From JBCCEV01 sp039030125 (lineage in GTDB: Bacteria > Pseudomonadota > Gammaproteobacteria > Ga0077536), in NCBI GenBank assembly GCA_039030125.1, contig JBCCEV010000005.1, positions 1-48,726 on the forward strand: a DNA stretch of 48,726 nucleotides. The letters are read 5' to 3'. Below the pieces are notes generated by a model. It worked only from the letters and a program-made list of their open reading frames with translations. It ran no database searches and was not told where the DNA came from. The position numbers and the translations under genes were made by a program. Shown here one piece after another: positions 8,414 through 16,812 of this stretch (within the stretch, counting starts at the first letter, position 1; the number at the start of each line of letters is the position of its first letter).

Positions 8414-9726
8414 GTTGGGGAACACGTGTGATACAGCGAATTTTGGTCGCGCTTGCGATCCTGACAAACAACGTCGCTTTTGCCGAAGAAGAAATGCTGG
8501 AGATGTTTCTAGGCGAAGTCAAAGTGATGAAGCTCGGTGAGGTCGAAAGGGTCGCGGTTGGCAATGGCGATATTTTAAGCACCTCGGCGTTGGATAACGG
8601 CCAGCTCATTGTCTTGGCCGAAAAGGAAGGCATGTCGTCGATGCACATTTGGCTCAACAGCGGCGTTGAGTTGAATTACTTGGTCCTCGTGACCCAGGAG
8701 CCTCCTGGTCGGCAGGACCTCGCTGAGATTCAAGACATGCTGTCGACCGTTGAGGGCGTAACGGCACGCAAGGTGGGCCGGCAAATCGTTCTCGAAGGAA
8801 AGATCGCGGCTCATCAGGAAGCACTGCTCGCAAAGATCATTGAACGTTATGAAGCTGTTTTGGACTTGGTGGTGCGCCAAGCCGCCGTGTTGAATCCCGA
8901 GGACAACAAGATGGTCTTAATGGATGTGAAGATCACGGAGTTCAATACCAACCGCTTGGACGAGCTTGGGGTGAGCTGGTCGAACCCCATTGCTGGACCG
9001 GGAGCGGGCATTGCCTACGACGCGGTCGGTAACCAGGTCTTTCGCGGCGGCGCACCGCTCGATTCCAATATGGCTTTTGGTGGGCTGCCGTTTCGCGTGC
9101 AAAGCCCGGCTGGTTATTTTGGAATTGCGAGCGAAATCACCTCTCGGATCAACTTCTTGGTCAATAGCGGTGATGCGGTCTTGCTGGCACAGCCAAGGTT
9201 GGTGGCGCGCAGCGGCGGCGCGGCCGAATTCCTCTCCGGCGGCGAGGTGCCGGTGATCACCTCCAACATCAATGGCACCAACGTCGAGTACAAGGAGTTT
9301 GGTATCAGTTTATCGGTATCACCAATTATCGACCGCAACAACCGGATCCTGGCTTCCGTTGAAACCGAGGTCAGTTCGATCGACAACTCAGTCGCCGTTC
9401 AGGGGATCCCCGGTTTTGCCTCTCGCAAAACCACGGCCGATGTAAACCTCACCGAGAACGACACATTGGTGCTCTCGGGCCTAGTTAACCAAGAAGCTTC
9501 GAAGGATATTGATCGGCTAGCCGGTCTTAGCGAGATCCCGATTCTTGGTGCTCTGTTTCGCTCGAAGACGTTTCGAGACCGTCAAAGCGAACTGGTGATC
9601 TTCGTCACGCCAACCTTGATTGACGGCGAAGCCGAGCGCAACAAGGAAGAAATCGCGCGTCACCAGGAAATGCGTGAGAAATTTAGCAACGCTCTCACGA
9701 AAGAAAAAGTCGAACTTATCGAGTAA
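8410..9726 (+). CDS. cpaC: Tad pilus outer-membrane secretin (CpaC/RcpA)
   Basis: A protein of 438 residues forming the outer-membrane channel through which the pilus passes. It has a signal peptide (RILVALAILTNNVAFA, cleavage near residue 25), then a pilus-secretin N-domain (VKVMKLGEVERVAVGNGDIL), a BON-like segment (VEGVTARKVGRQIVLEGKI) and the secretin domain from about residue 165. The hallmark VPVITSN loop, the EFGISLSVSPII strand and the C-terminal LVIFVTPTLI all appear. Length and order match CpaC. It starts by ATGA overlap with cpaB, its partner, which implies translational coupling and balanced amounts of the two proteins. Confidence 0.93.
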   Translation: MSWGTRVIQRILVALAILTNNVAFAEEEMLEMFLGEVKVMKLGEVERVAVGNGDILSTSALDNGQLIVLAEKEGMSSMHIWLNSGVELNYLVLVTQEPPGRQDLAEIQDMLSTVEGVTARKVGRQIVLEGKIAAHQEALLAKIIERYEAVLDLVVRQAAVLNPEDNKMVLMDVKITEFNTNRLDELGVSWSNPIAGPGAGIAYDAVGNQVFRGGAPLDSNMAFGGLPFRVQSPAGYFGIASEITSRINFLVNSGDAVLLAQPRLVARSGGAAEFLSGGEVPVITSNINGTNVEYKEFGISLSVSPIIDRNNRILASVETEVSSIDNSVAVQGIPGFASRKTTADVNLTENDTLVLSGLVNQEASKDIDRLAGLSEIPILGALFRSKTFRDRQSELVIFVTPTLIDGEAERNKEEIARHQEMREKFSNALTKEKVELIE

Positions 9727-9730
9727 CAAA

Positions 9731-11458
9731 ATGTTCAACATCATGGTTAAGGACAAGGGCGGCAAGCTCTTGGCGAAGGTAGAGTGCAAGCGCGATGAGT
9801 GCTCGGTTGGAAAATCCAGCCAGAACCTGGTCAAACTTCGCGGCTGGCGAGTGGCCGGGGTGCACGCAGAGTTCAATCGGCTTCCTGATGGCATCTACGT
9901 GGAGGATAAAAGTCAGGGCAACACGACTGTAAACGGCGAAGCGATTACCCGCTATGGTCCGCTACGCAGCAAGGACGAAGTAGAAATCGGTGGTTTCCGG
10001 ATCTCGGTCGGTGCGGCTGCGAAACAAGAAAAAGTCGAAGATCTTGATTTCGAGATCACGCAACTCAAAGCCAAAAAGGAAAATGGTAACGGCGCGGCCA
10101 AGCAAGAAGACGACGACGAGGATCTAAAAACAGTCATTGGCATGGTCGGTATCGACCAGTCAAACGTCGAGGAAGTTCAGGAGTTCGAGCGCAAGGGCCG
10201 ATTCATGTGGCGTAATCGCGTTCACAAAGAACTCCTGTCAATGATGGATCTCAGGCGCACCGATATCAGCGAAATGGACGACGATGAGCTGCGCAATCAC
10301 GTCAAGTCCATGATCCGCGAGATCATCAAAAAGATGTCGGGAACATTGCCCGCCGATGTCGACAAAAAACAACTCGCAACCGATGTACTCAACGAGGCGG
10401 TGGGGCTAGGCCCGCTTGAAGAACTCCTTGCCGATGAGACCATCACCGAAGTGATGGTGAATAGTTGCGAAAAAATATTCATTGAGCGCAGCGGCCGTTT
10501 ACAACGCTCGGAGGTTACCTTCTCGGGAGACCCCGCGGTGTTGGCGGCTATCGAGCGCATCGTCTCACCGTTGGGCAGACGTATCGACGAGAGTTCGCCG
10601 ATGGTCGATGCGCGCTTGAAAGACGGATCGCGCGTCAACGCAATCATTCCACCGCTGGCACTCGATGGTCCGTGCCTGACGATCCGTAAGTTCTCCAAGA
10701 ACAAGTTGGTCGATAAGGACTTGGTCAAATTCGGCGCTACCAACGACCAAATGCTGAATTTTCTGGAAGTCGCCGTACAGCAGCGCCTCAACATCATCAT
10801 CTCCGGCGGTACCGGTAGCGGTAAAACCACGCTACTCAACGTTTTATCCAACTACATCCCCGACGCCGATCGCATCGTTACCGTAGAAGATGCCGCGGAG
10901 TTGCAACTCGCCCAACCGCACGTCGTGCGACTGGAAGCGAGGCCGCCCAATCTCGAGGGCAAAGGCGCGGTGCCGATCCGAGACCTCGTCAAGAACTGTC
11001 TGCGCATGCGCCCTGATCGGATCGTCGTCGGCGAATGCCGTGGCGGCGAGGCACTCGATATGCTGCAGGCAATGAACACCGGTCACGATGGCTCGCTTAC
11101 CACTGCGCACGCCAACACACCTCGGGATTTGATCGCGCGTCTTGAGGTCATGGTGATGATGGCGGGTATGGACTTACCGTCTTCGGCGATCCGCGAACAA
11201 GTAGCCTCAGCCGTTGACATTGTGGTGCAGCAGTCGCGCTTTGCAGATGGCAGCCGGAAAATCACCAACGTGGCCGAGATTACCGGCGTCGAACAAGGGA
11301 TCGTGCAAATGCAGGACATCTTCCGCTACGACCAGGAGGGCTTCGACGAGGAAGGCATGGTGCGCGGCAAGTTTGTCGCTACCGGCGCGATACCCGAGTT
11401 CTATGAGGAACTACGATCTCGCGGGATCCCGGTTGATATGAGTATCTTCAAATTCTAG
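9731..11458 (+). CDS. cpaF: Tad pilus ATPase CpaF/TadA with N-terminal FHA domain
   Basis: A protein of 575 residues, longer than a plain CpaF because an FHA domain (about residues 5-85) is fused in front: VGKSSQNLVKLRGWRVAG, then a central H, then NTTVNGE. FHA domains bind phosphothreonine peptides or act as protein adaptors. After an acidic linker comes the secretion ATPase: an N-terminal helical domain, then Walker A GGTGSGKT near residue 359, an Asp box, Walker B RPDRIVVGE and the His box TTAHANTP. It powers pilus polymerisation with TadB and TadC. The frame stays open upstream to 9620, but the ATG at 9731 just after the cpaC stop is the natural start and places the FHA domain at the N-terminus. 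No separate cpaE/tadZ is present in the operon. Confidence 0.93.
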   Translation: MFNIMVKDKGGKLLAKVECKRDECSVGKSSQNLVKLRGWRVAGVHAEFNRLPDGIYVEDKSQGNTTVNGEAITRYGPLRSKDEVEIGGFRISVGAAAKQEKVEDLDFEITQLKAKKENGNGAAKQEDDDEDLKTVIGMVGIDQSNVEEVQEFERKGRFMWRNRVHKELLSMMDLRRTDISEMDDDELRNHVKSMIREIIKKMSGTLPADVDKKQLATDVLNEAVGLGPLEELLADETITEVMVNSCEKIFIERSGRLQRSEVTFSGDPAVLAAIERIVSPLGRRIDESSPMVDARLKDGSRVNAIIPPLALDGPCLTIRKFSKNKLVDKDLVKFGATNDQMLNFLEVAVQQRLNIIISGGTGSGKTTLLNVLSNYIPDADRIVTVEDAAELQLAQPHVVRLEARPPNLEGKGAVPIRDLVKNCLRMRPDRIVVGECRGGEALDMLQAMNTGHDGSLTTAHANTPRDLIARLEVMVMMAGMDLPSSAIREQVASAVDIVVQQSRFADGSRKITNVAEITGVEQGIVQMQDIFRYDQEGFDEEGMVRGKFVATGAIPEFYEELRSRGIPVDMSIFKF

Positions 11459-11486
11459 TGGTCGTCAGATGAGGAGCAAACTCTAG

Positions 11487-12368
11487 ATGATGGATTTCCT
11501 CGCGCAATTCGTACAACTACCGCTGTGGTTGGTCTACCTGATCGCGTCGTTTTTATTTGGCGCATTGTTGGCTTCGGTGATTATCATTCGGGGCCGCGCG
11601 TTCCTCACGCGCTATCGCGAAACGTTCACGGAATCTGCGGGCAGTAACCTCGGCGACATGTTTGTGTTCGTGAATCCACAAAACCTATTCATGTACAACT
11701 TGATCGCCTTGGTTGTGCTACCTGCTCTAGCGTGGCTTTTAACCTTTCATGTCTTGGCGACTATCGTCACTTTCATCATTGTGCTGTTCGTACCCTCCCT
11801 GCTGTATAAAGCGGCCAAGAAGCAACGCTTGCGCCGGATCGAGACGCAGCTACCAGATGGTCTGCTCATGATGTCGGGCTCGATGAAAGCCGGAGCGAGT
11901 TTGGCTATCGCGATGGAAGGAACGGTTAAGGAGGCGCAGCCGCCGCTCAGTCAAGAGTTTGAGCTGTTCATTCGCGAACAGCGCTTGGGCGTCGATTTCG
12001 AGCAATCCTTATCCTCGCTTGAAAGTCGCATTCCACTGCCAGATTTTGGGATCTTTATCGCGGCCTTACGCATCAACCGCGAAATTGGCGGCAACCTGGC
12101 CGAAACCTTGGAAACGCTGGCAGAGACGTTTCGGCGCAAGATCACCATGGAAGGAAAAATCGAGAGCCTGACGGCGCAGGGACGTTTGCAAGGCATTGTG
12201 ATGTCGTGTTTGCCGCTTTTTCTCATTGGCGCACTGATGTTCGTTGAACCGGAAGCAACCGGCAAACTGTTCACCACGAAGATCGGTTGGATATGGCTGG
12301 GAGTGATCTCTGTAATGGAAGTCCTTGGGTTCCTCGTTATCCGCAAAGTAACCACGATTGATGTATAG
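11487..12368 (+). CDS. tadB: Tad pilus inner-membrane platform protein TadB
   Basis: A protein of 293 residues of the type II secretion F family. Helices lie at about residues 14-36, 68-108, 235-255 and 265-285, around a cytoplasmic domain with QLPDGLLMMSGSMKAG and the family motif LRINREIGGNLAETLETLAE. With TadC it forms the membrane platform that the CpaF ATPase works on. A GAGGAG ribosome site at 11471-11476 supports the ATG at 11487 (a second ATG follows directly). Its length is typical of TadB. It lies 28 bases after cpaF and 3 before tadC. Confidence 0.93.
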   Translation: MMDFLAQFVQLPLWLVYLIASFLFGALLASVIIIRGRAFLTRYRETFTESAGSNLGDMFVFVNPQNLFMYNLIALVVLPALAWLLTFHVLATIVTFIIVLFVPSLLYKAAKKQRLRRIETQLPDGLLMMSGSMKAGASLAIAMEGTVKEAQPPLSQEFELFIREQRLGVDFEQSLSSLESRIPLPDFGIFIAALRINREIGGNLAETLETLAETFRRKITMEGKIESLTAQGRLQGIVMSCLPLFLIGALMFVEPEATGKLFTTKIGWIWLGVISVMEVLGFLVIRKVTTIDV

Positions 12369-12371
12369 ACC

Positions 12372-13262
12372 ATGTTGTTAGAGATCCTTCCATTCAAGCC
12401 CGCCTTCGCATTACTGATTGGACTGTCCGCTTTTTGTTTCGGTACGGCAATTGCGCAGCTCAATTCGATGTTGCCCGCCGAAGATCGGGATTTCATGGAC
12501 CCACTACCGCCGACCCTACGCTTCGCTTGGCCGCTGATCCGGGTTGTGGCTGAATTTGGTTGCTCGTTGCTACCCTATGAGTTACTCGAACGCACCGAGG
12601 TCAAGTTGCAAAGAACCGGTGTGGGATACCTCCTAACTGCCGAACAGTTCTGGGCCGTTCGTTTTCTTGGCGCATTTGCGGGAGCCTTGCTTGGTTTCAT
12701 CCTCGCGGCCGCGACCGGCGTGAACATGCGCCTGTCAATATTCATTCTCGCCATTTTGGGATTCCTGCTGCCGAACGTGTGGTTGAGCGACACGCGTAAG
12801 CGCCGCGAAAAAGGGATCCGCTCGGCACTGCCACAGTACCTCGATTTCATCACGATGGCGGTTGAAGCCGGTTTGAACTTGCAGGGCGCGATCGGCAATG
12901 CGGTTGAGAAATCACCCGCCGGTCCGTTGCGGATGGAACTCTCTATCGTGTTACGCGACATTCGTTCTGGAGTGATTCGAGCCGATGCATTGCGCCGCAT
13001 GGCCGAACGCGTCGACGTCGGTGAAGTAACGAGCTTGGTCAACTCCCTGATTCAAGCTGAACGTATGGGTTCGAGCCTCGGCCAGGTGCTGCGTGTACAG
13101 GCTGAGCAGCGTCGTGAAGAGCGCTTTCAAAGAGCTGAGAAACTCGCAATGGAAGCACCGGTGAAACTGATCTTCCCTTTGATCCTTTTCATTTTTCCTC
13201 TCACGTTCATGGTGGTTGGTTTTCCGATCGCGATGAAAATCATGAGTGGCGGCCTTTTTTAG
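12372..13262 (+). CDS. tadC: Tad pilus inner-membrane platform protein TadC
   Basis: A protein of 296 residues, the second F-family platform protein. It has helices near residues 8-30, 95-137 and 260-290, and a cytoplasmic F domain with LPQYLDFITMAVEAGLN and LVNSLIQAERMGSSL, followed by LRVQAEQRREERFQRAEK before the last helices, a pattern characteristic of TadC. Start and stop fit snugly between tadB (3-base gap) and tadD (10-base gap). The ribosome site is weak, so coupling to tadB is likely. Confidence 0.92.
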   Translation: MLLEILPFKPAFALLIGLSAFCFGTAIAQLNSMLPAEDRDFMDPLPPTLRFAWPLIRVVAEFGCSLLPYELLERTEVKLQRTGVGYLLTAEQFWAVRFLGAFAGALLGFILAAATGVNMRLSIFILAILGFLLPNVWLSDTRKRREKGIRSALPQYLDFITMAVEAGLNLQGAIGNAVEKSPAGPLRMELSIVLRDIRSGVIRADALRRMAERVDVGEVTSLVNSLIQAERMGSSLGQVLRVQAEQRREERFQRAEKLAMEAPVKLIFPLILFIFPLTFMVVGFPIAMKIMSGGLF

Positions 13263-13272
13263 CCGCTAATCG

Positions 13273-13776
13273 ATGTCTTTTCCCTGGCCATTGCGAACTC
13301 TCGCGAGCATCGTTCTTTTTGCGTCTTTGCTTGGGTGCAGCGCTAAGAATGCCAAACCCGATGACAAAAAGCCGTTAGGCCCGGACGAGCTCCGTCAGGT
13401 CGAACAGTCGGCGGTCGAATCATATTCAAAACGTGAATGGCTGGCCGCGGCCATTGCTTACCGCCGATTGACGATAGCTGTTCCGGGTGATCCTGACTTT
13501 TGGTTTAGGCTTGGCACCGCCGAGGCTAGATTAGGCAATAGCGATCGCGCCCTGGCAGCGTATCGAGAAGCAGTGGTCCGCGATCCCAAAATGAGCAAGG
13601 GCTGGTACAACCTCAGTGTGGTTGAAATCCGTCGCGCGCAAAACGCTCTCACGCAGCTCATCCGCTTTGCGCCAGACAATGATGATAACGCCGCGCGCGC
13701 GGCGTCTTTGCTTGAGGCCCTTTCAGAATTAATCGGGCCGCTACCGGCCCCAGGCGTGGCGGGTCCACCCGGATGA
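13273..13776 (+). CDS. tadD: TadD-like TPR lipoprotein
   Basis: A lipoprotein of 167 residues. The signal peptide ends in the lipobox LLGC (cysteine near residue 22), followed by a charged linker and about two tetratricopeptide repeats, for example residues about 55-115 (WLAAAIAYRRLTIAVPGDPDFWFRLGTAEA is split over two of the helices) with DPKMSKGWYNLSVVEI. TadD proteins of this kind act as pilotins or assembly factors for the Tad secretin. Members are usually about 200-250 residues, so this is a short one. The stop overlaps the tadE start by ATGA. The fold is clear; the pilotin role is inferred from context. Confidence 0.82.
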   Translation: MSFPWPLRTLASIVLFASLLGCSAKNAKPDDKKPLGPDELRQVEQSAVESYSKREWLAAAIAYRRLTIAVPGDPDFWFRLGTAEARLGNSDRALAAYREAVVRDPKMSKGWYNLSVVEIRRAQNALTQLIRFAPDNDDNAARAASLLEALSELIGPLPAPGVAGPPG

Positions 13777-14525
13777 TTCGCCTAACCAGACAACGCTCGG
13801 GGCAGGCGATGACGGAATTCATCATCGTTTTGCCGGTCCTCCTGCTCCTCACCCTTGGCGCGCTGCAGTTCACGTTTATCTATAACGTGAAAACAGTGCT
13901 CACTTACGCGACCTTTCAAGCGGCCCGGGCCGGGGCACTGAACAACGCCGACCCGAACGAAATGGCCTATGCGCTGGCCGGCCATCTGGCGGCGATCTAT
14001 ACCTCACGCGCCAATGCCCAGGCGCAGCGCGAAGCCCGCGCATGCGTCATTCAGGAAATCAATCAAGGTATGCTGGACTTGGAGATCCTGAACCCGACGG
14101 CCGGCGATTTTGGCGAAAGCTACGCGACGAAAATCGACACCTACGACGCGATCCCCAATGACAACCTCATGTACCGGGAAACCACCGGCGGCACCCCCAT
14201 CCAAGAAGCTAATTTGCTCAAGATCCGCGTGACCTATTGCCATCGAATGATCGTGCCCTTTGTCAATCGCTCGATTCTTTCATTACTGACTCTAGCGCCA
14301 ACGAGCAGCGGGACGCGAAATGATCAAATGGATCTGATGTCGGGCGTCGGCGGGCCGGCGGCGATCGGCACGCCAACAAACTTTCGCAGAACCTGCTTGG
14401 TCACCCATAATCGACTGCCCATTAGCGCCGAAGCTACAATTCGCATGCAATCACCAGCTATCTTGGTTACCGATCCGATAAACCTGTGGACGCCTACCAC
14501 CATCACATGTAACCGTACGCTGTAA
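13773..14525 (+). CDS. tadE: TadE-like pseudopilin
   Basis: A protein of 250 residues with a textbook TadE start: basic leader RLTRQRSG, then Q-A-M-T-E-F with glutamate at +5, and a hydrophobic helix (IIVLPVLLLLTLGALQF). The stretch VLTYATFQAARAGAL after the helix is the usual TadE continuation. The distal part is polar with three or four cysteines (HACVI, TYCHR, RRTCL, ITCNR), probably paired in the periplasm. It is a minor pseudopilin processed by the prepilin peptidase. Its ATG overlaps the tadD stop. Confidence 0.85.
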   Translation: MIRLTRQRSGQAMTEFIIVLPVLLLLTLGALQFTFIYNVKTVLTYATFQAARAGALNNADPNEMAYALAGHLAAIYTSRANAQAQREARACVIQEINQGMLDLEILNPTAGDFGESYATKIDTYDAIPNDNLMYRETTGGTPIQEANLLKIRVTYCHRMIVPFVNRSILSLLTLAPTSSGTRNDQMDLMSGVGGPAAIGTPTNFRRTCLVTHNRLPISAEATIRMQSPAILVTDPINLWTPTTITCNRTL

Positions 14526-14544
14526 GGCGAAGCGCTGAGTTCAA

Positions 14545-14922
14545 ATGCTGACCGGATACTTCGAGCGCACTGATACGGGCGCTACTTTGGTACCGACGGT
14601 GTTTCGTACCACCACGGCGTGGGAGCGGATGCGAGGTTTACTAGGACGCCCACCTTTAGCCATTGACGAGGGGCTGTTGATTCAGCCTTGCGGAAGCGTG
14701 CACACCTTCGCGATGTCATATCCCATTGACCTTGTTTATCTAAGCCGCTCAATGATTGTGCTAAAAATTGTCGAAGCGCTATCGCCCTGGCAGGTGTCGA
14801 TGGGTTTTGGCGCCGCGATGACTTTGGAACTCGCCGCCCATCAAGCCGCCCATTTCGGCTTTGAAGTTGGACTCGTTGTGGAATGGCATCCAATTCCATT
14901 ACCGACGGCCGGCGCAATCTGA
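14545..14922 (+). CDS. DUF192 family protein
   Basis: A protein of 125 residues matching the DUF192 pattern: W-x-R-M-R-G-L-L-G-R near residue 30, then EGLLIQPCGSVHTFAMSYPIDLVYL (shown here as family landmarks G-L-L, C, H-T-F-x-M and P-I-D) and a C-terminal LELAAH segment. Family function is unknown. No signal peptide is seen. It begins 19 bases after tadE and lies 13 bases before the peptidase gene, so it is probably the penultimate gene of the tad operon. Confidence 0.82.
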   Translation: MLTGYFERTDTGATLVPTVFRTTTAWERMRGLLGRPPLAIDEGLLIQPCGSVHTFAMSYPIDLVYLSRSMIVLKIVEALSPWQVSMGFGAAMTLELAAHQAAHFGFEVGLVVEWHPIPLPTAGAI

Positions 14923-14935
14923 GTTTCTGTTAACA

Positions 14936-16375
14936 ATGAATTTGCGAGCCCTCTCCATCGCTTTTTTCGCCTTCCATCTCTCGTTTGCGGCGATGAGCAC
15001 TACTGGAAATGAAGTCACGGTTGCGGTCGACGGCGCATTACGCCATCTCGATGTGACCGTGTGTCCGAAAAGCGAATTTACCGAGCTGCGATCGGGTTTT
15101 AGAGATGCATCGCAATATCTTACGAAGATCGCCGATCAGGATGGTCAGCCTTTGTCCCTCGATGGCGCGAAGATCCCCGTTCCCGCTGGAACCCGCTGCG
15201 TCAGTTACCGCTTTGACCTCGGCGCTAGTCGAGGCGCGAATCGGCGCTACGCGTATCTGGCAGATTCCAACGTCGCGGTATCCGCATCGCTATGGCTGTG
15301 GCGCCCTTACCCCGGTTCGCGCACACAAACGTTTGTGGAATTTGAAACCGCGAGCCAAATCTCGGTCCCTTGGATTGAAATTGAGGCTGCAGGTGACAAA
15401 GCCCGGCGTTTTGAAATTCCCTTGTCACCAGAAAGTGATGAGTCCGTTACGGTATTCGGTAAATTTGCCCAATGCGATATTCCGGTACCCGGCGGCCTTT
15501 TAAAAGCTTCGATCTTACGAGGTCAGACTCGCGGCCAGACCACCGAACTTAGTCATTGGGTCCAACAAACGGCGAGCCATGTAGCGATGACTTACGGCAG
15601 GTTTCCAAACCCCTTGCCTCAGGTCATCGTCGTACCGGTTGCGAAAAATGCTTTGGACTATGGCGAACCCGTGCCCTTCGGTCACGTGATCCGCAACGGC
15701 GGCGAAGCAGTCCAGTTTTTCGTCAACCAAAATCGTGGTCTTGAGGCCTTCATGGCTGATTGGACCGCGACCCATGAATTCAGCCACCTTCTGATCCCCT
15801 ACATCGATAGCCGCGAAAAATGGATCTCCGAAGGTCTGGCGAGCTACTACCAAAATGTCTTGATGGCACGTTCAGGGATGTACACCCAACAGAAAGCCTG
15901 GCGGAAAATCTATGAAGGTTTCCTCCGTGGTATCGACTCCGCGCCGCGTTTACCGTTGGAAGACGCCATGCGGATCGGCGGCTGGGACGGCTTGATGAAG
16001 ACCTATTGGGGCGGTACCGCGGTATTCTTGATGGCCGACGCCGAATTACGCCGGCGCTCGAATAACCAAGTATCACTCGATTCGGTGCTTGGAAAGCTAC
16101 AGAAGTGCTGCTTACCAGCAAAACGCGTTTGGTCCGGTGAACGGTTATTTACGAAACTCGACACCCTCAGTCCCGAGCCTGTTTTTAAGGACCTTTACGA
16201 TCGTTACCGCCGTAGCGTCGATTTTCCCGATTTCACGCCAATTTTTGCCGACCTTGGATTAAATCCCGGGGCCCGCTCAATACGGTTTTCCCAAGCGCCT
16301 TTAGCCAACGTTCGCGAAGCGATAATGGCGCCCCATGCGGGGTTCGAGCCACAACCGATAAATTGCGAGGGTTAA
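14936..16375 (+). CDS. Exported HEXXH metallopeptidase-like protein (peptidase MA-type)
   Basis: A protein of 479 residues from the ATG at 14936; the frame stays open further upstream, but that part overlaps the DUF192 gene and lacks a signal peptide. A secretion signal (LSIAFFAFHLSFAA) is followed by an immunoglobulin-like beta-rich N-terminal half. Near residue 280 lies the zinc motif HEFSH (HExxH), followed 18 residues later by WISEGLASYY, whose glutamate is the usual third zinc ligand of gluzincins (M1/M61-like families). The C-terminal part is helical with YWGGTAVFLMADAELRR, also common in M1-like enzymes. It resembles the middle-plus-catalytic layout of M61 glycyl aminopeptidase-like proteins. 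Substrate unknown; its position at the end of the pilus operon may be coincidence. Confidence 0.75.
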   Translation: MNLRALSIAFFAFHLSFAAMSTTGNEVTVAVDGALRHLDVTVCPKSEFTELRSGFRDASQYLTKIADQDGQPLSLDGAKIPVPAGTRCVSYRFDLGASRGANRRYAYLADSNVAVSASLWLWRPYPGSRTQTFVEFETASQISVPWIEIEAAGDKARRFEIPLSPESDESVTVFGKFAQCDIPVPGGLLKASILRGQTRGQTTELSHWVQQTASHVAMTYGRFPNPLPQVIVVPVAKNALDYGEPVPFGHVIRNGGEAVQFFVNQNRGLEAFMADWTATHEFSHLLIPYIDSREKWISEGLASYYQNVLMARSGMYTQQKAWRKIYEGFLRGIDSAPRLPLEDAMRIGGWDGLMKTYWGGTAVFLMADAELRRRSNNQVSLDSVLGKLQKCCLPAKRVWSGERLFTKLDTLSPEPVFKDLYDRYRRSVDFPDFTPIFADLGLNPGARSIRFSQAPLANVREAIMAPHAGFEPQPINCEG

Positions 16376-16391
16376 AAATAATCGGGTCAGG

Positions 16392-16418
16392 TGTCGAATT
16401 CGCCCCTTCCCAAACGAC
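16392..16418 (+). promoter_or_regulatory. Putative ECF42-type promoter
   Basis: TGTCGA at 16392-16397 and CGAC at 16415-16418 are separated by 17 bases, about 38 bases ahead of the DGPF gene. As I recall, ECF42 sigma factors recognise TGTCGA in the -35 region and a short CGAC/CGTC-like -10 element. The match to that pattern directly in front of an ECF42 sigma operon suggests autoregulation. The link to the published motif is from memory. Confidence 0.55.
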
Positions 16419-16455
16419 TTATAAAGGACACAACCAACTATAGGGAGAAATCGAC

Positions 16456-16812
16456 ATGCTTTATATGGCGCTGATATATCGCGAAGAACCAGCAGACTTT
16501 GATCCTCAAAGCGCGGAGGCGCAAAAAATGTGGGAGGACTACGGAGCCTATACGCAAAAAATAATTGCGGCCGGGCAGTTCAAAGCAGGCGACGCTTTAA
16601 TGCCGAGCACCACTGCGACCTGCGTAAAGAAAAACGGCCACAAAATCACAACCACGGACGGTCCATTCGCTGAAACCAAGGAGCAGCTAGGTGGCTATTA
16701 CCTACTCGATTGCGCCGACCTCGATGAAGCGGTGGCCGCGGCGGCCGATATTCCCCACGCGAGTGCTGGCGGCACCATAGAAGTCAGGCCCGTTATCGTT
16801 CCTGGCGGATGA
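16456..16812 (+). CDS. DGPF/YCII-domain protein
   Basis: A protein of 118 residues with a YCII-like ferredoxin fold. The characteristic DGPF motif is seen as TTDGPFAETKEQLGGYY near residue 72, with the C-terminal VRPVI. Such DGPF proteins are encoded next to ECF42 sigma factors and are their usual partners or targets; their biochemical role is not known. A GGGAGAAA ribosome site precedes the ATG. The stop overlaps the sigma gene (ATGA). Confidence 0.9.
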   Translation: MLYMALIYREEPADFDPQSAEAQKMWEDYGAYTQKIIAAGQFKAGDALMPSTTATCVKKNGHKITTTDGPFAETKEQLGGYYLLDCADLDEAVAAAADIPHASAGGTIEVRPVIVPGG

